Shown here: positions 48,105 through 60,858 of the stretch, piece by piece
Numbering within the stretch: the stretch's first letter is position 1
Layout of the letters: each line of letters opens with the position of its first letter
From: Charina bottae
Lineage: Eukaryota > Chordata > Lepidosauria > Squamata > Charinaidae
Direction: 5' to 3'
Assembly (NCBI GenBank): GCA_023362775.1
Contig: JALMGJ010000001.1
Coordinates: 89,406,501-89,470,500 of the forward strand
DNA length: 64,000 nucleotides
Translations under genes and position numbers: made by a program
Notes under the pieces: generated by a model
What the model was told of the DNA's origin: nothing
Database searches by the model: none
The model's input: the letters and a program-made list of their open reading frames with translations, nothing else

Positions 48105-48215
48105 CTGGATTTGATTTCTCAAGCTGGTACCATCGGTAAAAGGCCCTTTTCTTTTGCTCACTCAGGTCTGATCCCTGTTGTAACAGCCAGTGGGAGATCC
48201 GACTCTGACTGATAC
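48105..48215 (-). CDS. HMBOX1: HMBOX1 exon, POU-specific-like domain
   Basis: It encodes ISQSRISHWLLQQGSDLSEQ then KKRAFYRWYQLEKSNPG, the second half of the POU-specific-like DNA-binding domain shared with HNF1. The acceptor is CATGCAG (AG at 48217-48216) and the donor is CCAG|GTAAAC. The phase is 1 in and 1 out. The Thr of the human protein near the end (by recollection) is Ser here. Confidence 0.97.
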
Positions 48216-48594
48216 CTGCATGGGAGACAGAGAGAAACATGGGAGAAGCAACACAGCCAATTTTGTTTCTTTAAATAGCAAAGCACTGCCTATGCACAGA
48301 TGCTTTAAGCTGCTTGAAAAGAATCTGAACAAGGCTCAGTGAATCTACCTGACATTTGGTCTAATATGAACCCCTGAAAATACCTGTCTCGTTTCACAAA
48401 AGAAAATCTCCTGTAAGTTTCTAACATGAAAAGGCAGGAAGTAGACTCTGAAGACATCTCAGAAAATGGAGGTGAACAACTCTGAACCCTGTAGGAGGGA
48501 CAGAGGTCAGGAAATATGGCTCCAGAGCAGCCAGCCATCAAGAAAGCAGAATTGTCCCTCCATCCATCAGGAATTTACAGAACAAGCTAAATAA

Positions 48595-48721
48595 TTTGGG
48601 GAGATGGGCGGGGATAAATTAAATAAATAATAATAATAAATAATTAGTAAGCCACCACCTTCTTCTTTACAATTGTATGTATGTATGTATGTATGTATGT
48701 ATGTATGTATGTATGTATGTA
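48595..48721 (+). repeat. L2-type 3' terminus and (TATG)n microsatellite
   Basis: ggggagatgggcggggataa followed by AAT-rich tail (48600-48645), then about 11 TATG units (48676-48721). The TAA-rich tract lies just beyond the 3' end of the R4-like LINE. Confidence 0.75.
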
Positions 48722-48779
48722 TAAATAATTCCCTTCTCACCCCTATGGGTGGTATGTGTCTTCCTCAACCTTGGGTCCT

Positions 48780-49391
48780 CTACCAGAGGCCTGGGAATTT
48801 GAGGGTTCTGCACAGTATCTTAGCTGTTCCTAGCATTGCACTCTTCTGGACAGAGAGCTCTGATGTTTTTCCTGGGATCCGTTGGAGCCACAATCCCAGC
48901 TTAGGAGTCACAGCCCCGAGTGCTCCTACCACCACTGGGACCACTTTGGCCTTCACTTTCCATATCCTCTCTAGTTCTTTCTTCAGGCCCTGGTACTTCT
49001 CCAGCTTCTCATACTCCTTCTTCCTGATGTTGCTGTCACTTGGCACTGCTATATCTATCACCAGTGCTGTCTTCAGGTCCTTGTCTACTACCACGAAGTC
49101 TGGTTGATTGGCCAGTACCTGCCTATCCATCTGGATCTGGAAGTCCCACAGGATCTTAGCCATGTCATTCTCCATGACCTTCTGTGGAATCTCCCATCTG
49201 GACTTGGGAGGGTCTAGCCCATACACTGTGCAGATGTTCCTGTACACAATGCCAGCTACTTGATTGTGCTGTTCAGTGTATGCTGTTCCTGCCTGCATCT
49301 TACACCCTGCCACTATGTGTTGGACTGTCTCTGAGGCCTCTCTGCACAGTCTATATATATTGCTTCCTATATACCACCAACAATTGAACAA
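48780..49391 (-). pseudogene. R4/Dong-type LINE, C-terminal part with restriction-like endonuclease
   Basis: An uninterrupted frame of about 200 codons. The start has a Cys-His finger-like CREASETVQHIVAGC, then YRNICTVYGLDPPKSRW. Next comes PDFVVVDKDLKTALVIDIAV, with the Pro-Asp and downstream Asp of the restriction-like endonuclease used by R2/R4/NeSL LINEs, and SDSNIRKKEYEKLEKYQGL. It ends VQKSAMLGTAKILCRTLK. No upstream polymerase is found, so this is a 5'-truncated copy. Its frame is unusually intact compared with the L2 copies nearby. Confidence 0.75.
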
Positions 49392-52300
49392 TACACACTT
49401 CCTTTACCTTACTTGTTAATGTTTTTCAATCCCAACTCTCCAAAACTCTTGTGCTTGAAAGCACAACTCTTTTATATCAATTGCCATTTTTAAGATCTGC
49501 TGACAAAACACTGAGTTAAAAACAGTAATGGAATAAAGCCTTATTTTCTGAAGCTGCTCCCATATCTTTGGAGCCCTTCTCTCAAGGGCTTGTTAAAACA
49601 CAAGCTTGTCCATTTCTTATAAGTTATTTAAAGCATTTCCTGTACGGGTTGGTTTCAAGCGGGTATGGGACTGCAATTTTTATCCAATATATCTTCTCAA
49701 ATTTTTATGGAAGATGCATTTGTTAGAACACAACAGACTAGAAACATGCAGTGCAATTCTATATAGGCTTACTCAGAACTTTACCACTATGTTCAGCAAG
49801 ACACTTTCCTTACAAAGTGTATTTAAAGTGCAGTCTTAATCTTGTTTATCGCCATACTTGTGAAGGAACTGTACAACAGAATGCTATCAAATCTGCTTCC
49901 TCATGGTTTCATATCTTCTTCTTCCTCTTTTTCTTAATGCCACTGGCTGATCACTCTGATGTCACAGAAGTTTTGGACATCATGGCCAGCTTGACTGTCC
50001 TTGGTTTAGTGTTACTGATGTTACAGAGGCTTTGCATCTTGAGCTCAGGAATTCATGTACTTTGGAAACTTCAACGCAGAGACAGGGTATAAGCTTTGCA
50101 TCAAACAGTACCAGGATAATTCCCTAGCATCTCCAGTTCAGGTAGCAAAAAATGAAAAAGTCCTCTACCTCTGTAAGAGGTCCTGATGACTGTTGCCCAT
50201 TACTATAGATAGTAGCAGGCTAAAACAAAAAACAACCACTGAGTAAATTCTAACTAGAAAAGCCGAATTAAAATGTTTAAAGAAATGTAAATAAAAGATC
50301 TAATGGGCTTGATCTGGAATAAGGAAACCTTATTATCTTCCTGTGATTATAACACTTCCATACTGAAGTCTATGAACATGCTATGCAAAGGTATACTTTT
50401 CAACCTATTCTAGTGCATCATGGGCTTCTCAACCTATTCTAGTGCATCATGGGCTTTTAAAGAGCAGCCTGAAGCTGCAGATGAAAATGATTACACTTCT
50501 CAGTTATAGTGGTTAGATTACACCCTCCCCCTCCAATCAGTAGTCTCATAGTTTTGCTGTCTATGGGGAAGAACACACACACTGTGCATTACAAAAATGC
50601 CAGCCTTTTTTTTAATATAAAAGGCTTTGAGCTCTTAAGTTGAAGAGACCTAATTTTCAGATGACATTATTGTGATTAATTGCTCTGACTGCTTGCAAAG
50701 ATAGGGAACGGTGGAGTGAGAGGAGGAGAAAGAGGGAGTGCAAGATATCAGCTTAGAGGACATTATGAACACGTCCACCAGGAAATGGAATGACTCACTC
50801 AGCTGTTCATTTTACACTGGTCAGAATGAGCAAAGCAGGCACATGCAATACCAAAGAGTAAACAGCAGTCAGCCATTACTTAGTGCTGGCTTGATCAAAA
50901 ATGGAGGGAGAGAAAGAGCCAAACAGCCCCTTTCCTACACACAAAAAGAAGGTAGGAATATTTTCCTAGATGCCAACTGCACATTTTGCAGTGGGAAAAA
51001 GAGGGGTTTAAGAAACACATAAGGGCTTGGCACATGTGAATACATCTTAACACATTTTCGAAATGGAGGGAGTACAGTCAGTTTAACAGAACCCTTCCAC
51101 AATGAGGCATCTTTCAGACAGGCTGAACTACAATTCCCATAATGAATTCACCACACATCTGGAGGGGAAGCTCCTTTAATCACCCAACCCCTTCAACCTT
51201 GATCCTGAAAAATAAACTGGAGAGAGCTTTTGATAATGAACAGGGTTAAATGTCTTATAAAATTCACATTTGAGGAGACACTTCATTTTAAATTATACTT
51301 TCCTGACATTTTTAAAATATTCCTCTAAAATATCCCTTTTGCACGGCACACTTTTGGTGCTGATTACATCGAACTAAAGGGATCTCTCTGTAATTCTATC
51401 TCCCACTCTCTGCTCCCTTGTTATTCTCCCCATGTTATTCTCCAATCTGATCTCTAGAGGGAGCAAGCACTAAAGAAAGAGCTAAAGGATGACTGAGTGT
51501 TCTGTGGAAGCTATTCTTAGCAGTTCACATTGTCATTTGCCTTATCTGAATATTAATAATACCATGCCCAGCCTGCCACTGTCTTGTTTACCAAAACCTC
51601 CAAAGATAGTTTCTAAAAAGAAAAACAAACAAACAAACAAAGCTTCCACATTATCAGTTGCAGTTCTATGTAGGATTTCTAATAATTCATTTAAGACTGT
51701 AATAGTACAATTGTTTTTAACATGACAATACAAACTTTGTCCCTTTTTACTTTAGATATATTTTACTTTATGGCTTTGGGGGCATGGACAGGAGGCTATT
51801 TCTCTATCCGTCTTCTATTTTTAATCCTTCCAGGAAAGCCATCAATAAGAACAGGAATGTTTCTTTATGGTTTGAATGGAAGTCCTAATAGACAAGTGGG
51901 TAAAATTCACCCAGAATGGCATAGTTCACTGACATGCTTCGCACCCAAGTTGGCATCCTTGGATAGCTGCATCCTCCCTCTTCCCAGAGTAGATGTCACT
52001 CCACAAACATCCTCTGAAACCCTTCCCTTACATTTTGCTGAACCTGAGGAGGGTAGGATCAGGAATAGGGAGAAGGAAGATGGGATCCTGTGCTGGAAGT
52101 CAGGATGGAGATAGGGAAACTATCTGGAAAGCAAATAGTGGGAAAGGGGAGCAGTTGGATAGGATACTGGCAGAGGAGAGAGACTGAAAGGGTGCAAAAA
52201 GAAAGCAAAGAAGAACAGAGGAGGCATAGAAAGAGAAAACAGAGTGAATTAAGATGACAGCAGTGGGAAAGAACAGGGACACAGAAGGAGGAGGAAGAAA

Positions 52301-53768
52301 GTTGGGGATTGGAGGTCAGTTGCTCAGAGGCTGCTTAGCCTCTTTCAAAATGAACAAGCAATCTGAGACATTTTTGCTCTTTCCAATTGTAGTTCAGTTA
52401 TGCTGAACTACAACTTCCAACATCCCCAGCTAGGCTGGAAAGATTTAATTTAATTAAGTTATTTAATTGAGTAATGATCATGGTAAAATTAATTCTACTA
52501 TTTCAATCTGTCTTCCAACTCAACTTTGGTTTGAAGAAAGGGAATCAGTAACTTCTACCAGGTTTGAAGAAGTGATCCATAAGAGCATACAGTACATGTA
52601 TCATTACATTCAAAAATTAATGCAACCTTGGCCAAATGGTATGTTTCAGTGAATCCCTGAGTGAACAGAAGGTGGCACAAAGATGCTCCACTTACTATAT
52701 GCTGAGGATGTATCCTCACAAAGAAACTCCACCTTGCCACCAACCTGCTGCTGGAGCAGCCCAAGACCAGTTTTAGGTGTTTTGGCATGAAAGTGCTTTC
52801 CCTTTTACACTGGCTCCAGTCCTTCCATCTGGACAATTCATGGTCCATGGAAGAGGAGCTTCAGAGGTCAACAATATACTGAGCTCCAATTGGCCTATTG
52901 CAGAACTGCCTCCTTTGATCTGGCTGCCAAGCTCCTCACTTCCATGGCCATTTGTACACTGGCTGCCAGACAGACTGAACACATCTCTTAGGAAGCTATT
53001 TTCTTCCATTTTTTATAGTTTGGTCAGGGGAAGAGTAACCTTATGGAGGTTGATATTTCCACTGTGAAGGAGAAAATAAGAATTACACCCAAATTTGCTT
53101 AACAGCGCCTCTCTAGCTTATGCTACTTGTGACTAGCAGGCAGTGACAATAGCATAAAACACGTAGTCAAGGTGTCAGGGAGATAACTGGTGAAGGAGGG
53201 GGCTCCCTCCAGGGGGATAAACGCATGTGCAGTACTGAATCGCTTTGCTTTCCTCCCAAGAGGCTAAAGAAGGCCCCGCCCTAGTTTCTTGGGCCTTTTC
53301 TCTGAACATCACTAATTCATTTTAGTTTAGCTGGATTCTGTCTAGCAGAGTAGAACAATAAAACACTAGAGCTTTTACACCAAGTCTCAGCATGTTCCTT
53401 CACTTGAAGTCAGGACACAAGGAGAGATAATAGAGGAGGACAGCTAAGTTCTCCTCTCCTCCCCTACTGAAAGAGTTCAGATGGCCCAGCGGTAGCTTGG
53501 CATGGAGCTCAAAGGCAGCTCAACCATGGTGGCTCCCTCCTCTTTCCCTCTTCCTGATATTTAGTGTCTCAGCTAGAGATAGAACTATCCTCCCGCATGG
53601 TATACATGGGCAGCGACAGGATGGCCTCAGCTGTGTTTGAGGGCACCATGCTGGTAACCATGTATATTCAGGGCTGTTGGGTGAATGAACCTTTTCATCC
53701 CCTTTTAAATCTGCTGCTGAGGCAGACCCCCCTTTTTCTTGTTCTTCTATGTAATAGAGAAAGGGTTG

Positions 53769-53832
53769 TCTGGTCAATTTCACCCTCTCTTCCTCACTGC
53801 TGTGGTGAGGGAGGAGAGTGAAATTGACCAGA
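53769..53832. repeat. Inverted repeat, about 28-bp arms
   Basis: tctggtcaatttcaccctct and its near complement gagagtgaaattgaccaga enclose a short loop near 53798. The outer 15 pairs are perfect; the inner part has a few mismatches. Confidence 0.85.
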
Positions 53833-53875
53833 CTCAATCAGGCTTGGATGTAGAGGATTGGACACTCAGCAAAGG

Positions 53876-53928
53876 GAGAATCCACCCTCACGCCCTGCTG
53901 GCCTTCTGCAAGGTGAGGGTGGATTCTC
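53876..53928. repeat. Inverted repeat, perfect 16-bp arms
   Basis: gagaatccaccctcac and gtgagggtggattctc are exact complements separated by 21 bases. It lies 43 bp after the hairpin at 53769-53832. Confidence 0.9.
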
Positions 53929-54067
53929 AGTTTGTGAGGGCAAGAAAGAGATCTCTAAAGCCTCCCCAAGGAATAACTAATAATAAGCATATTTGGCATC
54001 TTGTAAAAAATACAGAAAAGTAGAATGGAAAAATAATGGATGATTGGCATGGCAATGCTTAAAATCA

Positions 54068-54290
54068 TGGAATGTTTATTTATTTATTTATTTATTTACT
54101 AAATTTCTATCATCGCCCATCTTCCCCCATAGGGGGAACTCTGGGCGGTTTACAACAAAACCACAATTAATACACTAAACAAACCACAAATACAATAAAT
54201 ATAAAATACAAATACAAATAACAGCAAAAGTACAAGGAATAAAATCTAGATGGGTAGAGTTCTCTATCAAATTGCGAACGTGAGGGCCAT
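54068..54290 (-). repeat. L2-type LINE 3' end, antisense
   Basis: A (TTTA)n run is followed by ctaaatttctatcatcgccc and gggggaactctgggcggttt, then an A-rich part with ACAAATA repeats. It is the reverse of the sense-strand ends listed elsewhere. Confidence 0.65.
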
Positions 54291-55010
54291 TCTCAGTCCA
54301 TTCTAAGGTGCTAGCCGTCCCCAGGAACCCTAACCCTAACCCGTTAAATGTTCCTTTAAAAAAGTCCTGGCTATATGAATATCAGTTTCTTCAGAGCCTG
54401 TCATTATCAGCTCTGATTCACATGGTAGGATTTGTGTGTACAGCTGTCTTTTCTTCTCATTCAGGAGAACGATTGGTTAGTAACATAGGGAGGGAGGGGA
54501 AAAGATGTCAGAGAAGCCACCAGGGAAGAAATGGAAGTTACATGGAATTGTTGAAGTCAAGGCAGATCTGGAAGATCAAGAAAAATCTCTGCTGGAACTA
54601 TCTGGAACCTGTCAGATCTGCAAAGGAGATTCCACAGATCATGACCTGCTGAAGAGTTTATCTGTCCATAGTACAGTGTTCCTTATACAACAAAGGTTTG
54701 CATCAGAGAGTTGACAGAAGGAAACCTTTTCTCTGACCTCATCACAAACGTTATTTTCTAATGTATGCAAAAGAAAACCTTGATAAGCCTGAAACATTTT
54801 GGAACAAAGTGCTTAGGACTGATAAAAAAGATTGAACTGTTCAACCACAACCATACAAGATACATTTGGAGAAAGAGATGAAGCATTTAAGTCAGTGAAG
54901 AAACTGAAGACAAAAAGAGGTTGGATATTTCAGCAAGGCAATGATATAAAACATGCCTCCAAACCAACCATGAAGTACTTAAAGGAAAAAAAGATAAAGA
55001 TTTTGAAATG

Positions 55011-55228
55011 GCTGTTGTGGGTCTTCCGGGCTGTGTGGCCGTGTTCTGGAAGTTGTGGTTCCTAACGTTTCGCCAGCATCTGTGGCCAGCATCTTCAGAG
55101 GGCAGGAGCACAGACAGAAGCGAAATCTCTGTGCCCAGGTAGAGTGGCAATGTTTTGTTTGTTTGCCACACAGCCCGGAAGACCCACAACAGCCATCGAA
55201 CTCCGGCCGTGAAAGCCTTCAACAATAC
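55011..55228. mobile_element. Penelope-like inverted dimer, copy 3 (asymmetric)
   Basis: An antisense arm (55011 to about 55150) is joined near a TTTG run to a shortened sense arm (gccacacagcccggaagacc onward) with the ggccgtgaaagcc tail at the right. An 11-bp duplication attttgaaatg flanks it (55000-55010, 55229-55239). The hammerhead-like core survives only in the antisense arm (55061-55102). Confidence 0.7.
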
Positions 55229-56038
55229 ATTTTGAAATGGCCTTCACAGTCCCCACACTTGATTATTATTGGGGGGGGGGGAGACTTAGGAGTATTTCTG
55301 AATTAAAAGAGTTCTCCAAGGAAGAGTGGGAAAAAATTCCAAAAGAAGAATAGAAAGATTCTTACATGACCACAGGTAATACAGTATTTGGAAACTTATT
55401 ATTTTGCCAAAAGAGGCATTACAAAGTATTGCCTGAATGGGTGTCCAAGCTTCTACACTGCCATACATATGACTTTCTTATTATGAACCTGCAACAACTG
55501 CACATAAATAATAAATAAGCATTTAAATCTGCAGAAAGATGTTGTGTTTAACTATGCCCTATGTACAGGAGATGTCAGCTTCTGTTCACTTGGGTATTCA
55601 CTGAAATATTAAATATGACCAGGAATGCCTAAACTTTTACATTCAAGTGTTTATTAATTTGAATGCAACAGTAAAAACTTCACTTCTGAAAAGAGTCTGC
55701 TTGCTATTTACTGACGTGCTTGGCACATAGGAAATGAGGGCACCAATTATGGATAACTGGACATTATCTTCTTTTGAATGGCAGGGAACACACAATGAAA
55801 ATATTCTACACACTCATATTACAAATTCAAAGAGCAACATATAACCAAATAAAGTGAGGGTTTCAAAGATCATTTGAGCACTCTGCATTTTTGCAGAAAT
55901 CATTCTGGAGATACATCACTACGTTGTGTGAGGAAGATCAGTTGGAACTGGCTGGCTTCTAGTATATTTCTAGGCACAGAAATACTGTTAGGCCTATCAG
56001 GGATCATCCTCCGGAATTTTAGGCTGAATTTATATGCC

Positions 56039-56171
56039 AGGGATGAGGAACCTATGGTCCTCCAATTGATGGTGAATAACAATTCCCAGCAGCCACAGCA
56101 GTGATGATTATGAAAGATGCTGGGAATTGCAATTCAGCAAGTTCCGGAGGACTATAGATTCCCTATCCTCT
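56039..56171. mobile_element. Probable hAT-type MITE, decayed
   Basis: agggatgaggaacctatggt and the distant complement gactatagattccctatcct, with an inner caattcccagcagcc/gctgggaattg pair, give a palindromic layout typical of reptile hAT MITEs. No clean target duplication seen. Confidence 0.55.
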
Positions 56172-56778
56172 CTAGGTATATTTATCTCCTTCACTGCCTG
56201 CATTTAGTTTTGGGAGCCCTATGACATACTGTATAGTTTGGCTATAGTGAGTTTTTTTATATGTTACCCTACATTATGGATTTTAGTATATACTGTTCTG
56301 ATCTCCTTAGGGAGAAAGACTGGAATATGAAGGGTTTTAAATAAACAAATATAATCAATTAAAAGTGCAACAGTATCCCTTGTTGTTATTGATGCAGCCT
56401 TTTTCCTGGCTGCAAGAGAACAGAATTTTCCTACTGGCAGTAGGAACAACTTCCCAACATGCAGCAGGATCCCACATTTGTTTGGTTCTCTCTTCCATTG
56501 GGTAGAAAGGAACAGCCTCCCTAAAAAACAGAAATACAGCAGCTCTGATCCTGAGTCAACACGGTCCTAGCTTCAATGGAAGACAAGAAGCTGCTGGAGA
56601 TCCTGAAGAGCAGAGATCCGGCTTGAATGCTTGTTAGGTACTCATGCTTTTGTTCCCCTTAACTATGGTGTTGTTGCTTTATTATTAGGGATATAAGGAT
56701 CTCATTCACGTCTCTCAGACGCTTTCACCAAAGCTCCCTGGCTTCTTTTACAGGACCTCATTTTTTGAACTGACCATG

Positions 56779-57161
56779 TGTGATGACCCCAACAACTATG
56801 CCCTAATAAACACTTAACAATGCAGTTCCTTAAAATGCAGAGTAAGCTTTATTCAGGATACATGTTAATTGAAGCACTTTCAAAGATCTGAATACGGATT
56901 CCCGCCCAACTGGTGCATCTTATCTTCTCCCTTTGCGCGCCCAATTACCAACCGATGATCTCACTGTACAAACGTTCCCAGCACCATCCTCCTGCAGGTG
57001 GTTGACCTTGACGAAGCCGCTTCCAGCCTTCAGTAGTAGTCACAATACTCAACTGCCAAATCCCCCCCCAACACACTAGAAGCATCACTACTAAACATTC
57101 GAGAAGCATCTCGAACTAGGCCTACGCCCAATGACAGGGTTCATGGAGATGAACCCTGACA
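56779..57161 (-). mobile_element. Solo LTR, unclassified retrotransposon
   Basis: On the minus strand a 383-bp block runs from TGTCAGGGTTCATC to GGGGTCATCACA, flanked by the 5-bp duplication ccatg (56774-56778, 57162-57166). It has a gaataaagctt polyA signal on that strand near 56850. The TG...CA ends and 5-bp duplication fit an LTR integrase. Its start and polyA region match those of the LTR at 11033-11469. Confidence 0.8.
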
Positions 57162-58625
57162 CCATGCAACAAAATCAAGCAAAAGGAACTAGAGATGATT
57201 CTTGGCTTACACCTTCTTCTGAGATTCCTCAAAACAGAAGCACTGCCAGTAGCAAAGTAAGTGATGAACCTACTAAGTCAGATTACTGATCCATGCAAAC
57301 CAGTATTACCTACTTTAATTGGGAGAAGTTTTCCCAGCATTGCTACTTTCACACTAGGAGTACCAGGAAATTGAACTGGTAATCTGAATTTAAAGCATGT
57401 ACTTAACTGAGCAATGCCCCTTATACAGAGAGTTTTCTCCTCCTGAAGTTTTGAACTGATATTTAAAAAAAATTATTTCAACCATGTGATTTATAAATGG
57501 GTACCAGTTTATTTAGAGAGTAAATTAGCTATAAATTGGATCTGCAACAAAATATTACAGCCTGGAGTGCTTCTATTCAGGGTTCCATACATTCTATCCC
57601 CGTGCTCAATTTTTTCCCCCTTTCCAAACAGTCAACATTCCATATTCATCCATTTGTTCAGTTGCAACTCTTTGGGGAAGAGTGTTTTTTTTTCTGTTAA
57701 AAAATGCATTGTTCCATCAAGGGGGTTAATCCCTCTCTATGGATGGTGCCATTTTAGCTGCAAAAGGGTCTCCACTTGGAGGACCAAGTTTGACATATGT
57801 GGTGTAGCAGTTAGAATGTTGTACTAGGATTCAGAATGCCCAAATCCCCACAAAGTCAGGAGGCTTACTGGGTATATTTTGGATATTCACTACCTCACCC
57901 TACTTTAGAGAGGAATTATGGAAAAAATGGGGTATGGGAAGGAACCATGTATGCTACCTTAAAATCCTAGATTAAAAGGTGGGATATAAATGTAATTATA
58001 AAATTACTACATATGTCTGCACATTGTATTTGCATAGCATCTTTATTATATATGGAATGTTACAAACAAAAGCTAAGCAATGAGAAACCAAAGTGTGTGC
58101 AGGGAGTAGTATTACTCACGCAGCTTAAGTAGAAAGGTCAAATTATGGATGTAATATACCAAGTATAATTAAACACTTTTCCAGGTAAATATCCTGTGGA
58201 CTAAACTAATGTCTTCCTCAAGTCAGCTAGTCCAAAGGATGAGCTGCATTTTCCTGCATTCAAACAAGATCACCATGTGTGATTTTAGAATTTTTAAAAA
58301 AGCCATTTCAAAAGCACTTGATACTCATTACAATATTATAGGGGGGAAATCCTGCTAATATGAGCCATTGAGTGGAGGGGGGGCTGAAGAAGATTCAGGC
58401 AGGATTAGAGAGGGGGAATAAAAATACTGATTTACTGAGGAAGTTTCATGACATGTGTGACAATGGATCTTAAATCAAAGGCATATATTATAATAACTAC
58501 GCTGACAGATATGTACTGCAATGCAGAATGCCGAGTGATATGCCAACACCTGCACAAGCCAGCAAAGGAGCAAGATGATGTAGCAATACTTTAGAATGGA
58601 AAAAGGGACATTTTCGAGCTCTTAC

Positions 58626-58711
58626 CTGTAACCTGTGCAACAACTGCTTGCGAAATCCTCCGGTTGGCCAGGAAGGCTTTGATTTCCTCTTTTATCACGC
58701 TGCTGTCCCTC
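58626..58711 (-). CDS. HMBOX1: HMBOX1 exon, start of POU-specific-like domain
   Basis: It encodes RDSSVIKEEIKAFLANRR then ISQAVVAQVTG, the first helices of the POU-specific-like domain. The acceptor AG is at 58713-58712 and the donor is ACAG|GTAAGA at 58626/58625. At 86 bp its phase is 2 in and 1 out, which fits the exons at 60859 and 48105. The match to vertebrate HMBOX1 appears complete from memory. Confidence 0.97.
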
Positions 58712-60858
58712 CTATCAAAATGTGTGGGGTTGGGGGCAGAGATTAAAAATAAAAAGAGAGAGACAGGACCAAAGTAGAATTTGAAGATGCATTTGTGGCA
58801 GGTGGTGGGGAGGGGGTTGATATATTGCCCTTGCCAGCAGACATTTCTTTTAATCAGTGTCATCGGTGGATCAAAGCATACAAGGAAAATGGATGACTCA
58901 CGGTCTGTATAAATTCATGCAAGCCATATGGAATGCACAAAGTTTCATTACAGGGGACGAATAAATCTCTCCAACTAACATCTTGGGGGGGGGGGGCGTG
59001 GGGGGAAGCGGCAGCAGTAGCAGCCTCTGTCATTAAATGAGGCTCCCACAAAGGAAATATTGCTCAAAGGAGAGAAATCAGAGCAAACCACATTGACACC
59101 TGGATTTAAGAACCAGGTAGTGTTCCTGAAGTCTACTGCCACAAATATTAAGGCAGGGCTTATTAGATGCATAGCCAATTTGAATGCTTCTGATGTTACA
59201 TATAAACCTGATTCTACCCCATCTTCCATTTGGTGTGAAATGCCTAAAGCTGTCTTGTATAAAATCAGATAATTATTATTCTGTCTAGCCAAATCAGGCT
59301 CACAGTACTTCATGGATTCCAATAATGATGTTTCCATCTCTGTTTAACTAAGATACTCTTTATTTTGGGGTGATGTGGGGTACTGAAATTAGGATCTTCC
59401 TACAACCAACACACATGCTCCACTCAAATATACAGTCTCCCTGAAAATCAGTTTGGGAAACTAAAGAATTTGCTTTGCACACACCAATGCAAAGCAGAAC
59501 ATAAAGGTGATCTACAGCATATGCATGGGTCTCTGTAGGAGTGAGAAGCAGAATGGAGCAAGATGCTCCACAGAGCAAAGAAAGAAATCTAAAGTCAGGT
59601 TTAGAAAACAGAATTGGCTATTGCATAATTAGTCTTCTTATGCCTACTTGCACTGGACTATTAAATCTATCCTAATTATCACTGTAGCTCTTCACTCCAA
59701 AGCCTCACATCTTTCTGCTAGGAAAAGAAACAATCTTCACTATGAAATGATCGTTAAAATGGAATTGTGAGAATGGACACTGGGCAGAAAAGATGGTCAG
59801 TAAAAAAAAGTGGAGGTAACAGACCCAAATTTTAGTAAGTAACTAATATGGTGAAGCAACCAACGGATATATACATGTGTAACTGTGAATGTTCTGGAAT
59901 TGCATGGCCGAAGAGTAAAAATCACATCCACAGCCCTGAGCATGTCAGGATTCTTTAAATTTCCATCCTTCATAACTGCAAACATATGTCTGAAAACTAC
60001 ACTTCAGCAATACTTTCTGATGTCTTAAAAATAATTCTGAAATTGGGAGTTATCTTCCTTGATTCTTTGTTTCTCTTTATTCTGGCAAAATCAGATAAGC
60101 TGTGTAAAATACATTTTAAGGTGCAGAAATACGATAATCTGGATAATTTATATAGATTTGTTGAGTTCAGTTTTGGGGTTTGCATAATTATAGCGCTTAA
60201 ATACAGTTTTATTTTATGGCTGACTCACATATGAGTCTCACTAATCCAAATAATTGTTTTTTTTTCTTAAATATGTCTGATTATTTGCTTATATAACAAT
60301 AAAGGTATGTTGGGTCTTTCAAAAACCCATGTTTTCTCTAAAATATTCACTCTTGGCCTATATTCTGCTGAACTACACAAAGCAACCAGCTTCCAAGCCC
60401 AGTGCAAAAACAACCAAAATTCTACTTCCAAGTATCTCTTTCCTTCATTTAAATCACATAAACTCCCCAGAACAGCCTTTCTCAACCTATCCTGATAGAA
60501 GATGATCGAAAGCCACCAGGTTGGGGAAACTGTTATGCTTGAGCCTTGCTGCACTGCATCTAAGCAGTGCACTCAAGTGTTCAAATGGCCAGTCACCCAA
60601 TGGTAGTTCCATCACGTCAGTTTTTGTATTAGATAGTCATCCGAATCCAAAGTGAGGCTGCAAAGAGTGCACCAGATGAACAAAGATCTAAGATCTCCCT
60701 TCAATCCAGCTGGCCTAAGAGAACTAAGCTTTGACCTGGGAAGATAAGACAAGGCAATTCGGAACAATCCAACACTCTTAAGTGTCTTTGCAGGGAGTGG
60801 GAAGGGAAAGAAGCTGGGAATGGGTAATTCTTGATCCGTGATATACAACTTTGCCTAC
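58712..60858. other. HMBOX1 intron (2.1 kb)
   Basis: Donor GT at 60858-60857. A G-run lies at about 58983-58996. No mobile element or gene was recognised. Confidence 0.8.

Larger units (their letters stand above)
48216..58625. other. HMBOX1 intron (10.4 kb)
   Basis: Contents: L2 tail and TATG microsatellite, an R4-like LINE 3' part, two hairpins, an antisense L2 end, a Penelope-like unit, a MITE and a solo LTR. The stretches 49450-53700 and 57170-58600 otherwise show no recognisable element or gene. Confidence 0.8.

Noticed and set aside
48673..49107. 144-codon plus-strand frame with a Met-Tyr-Val-Cys repeat
   Set aside because: Starts in the TATG microsatellite and runs antisense to the R4-like LINE.
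54326..54342. Telomere-like CCCTAA repeats (about 2.5 units)
   Set aside because: Too short to call an interstitial telomeric tract, though HMBOX1 itself is known to bind telomeric repeats.
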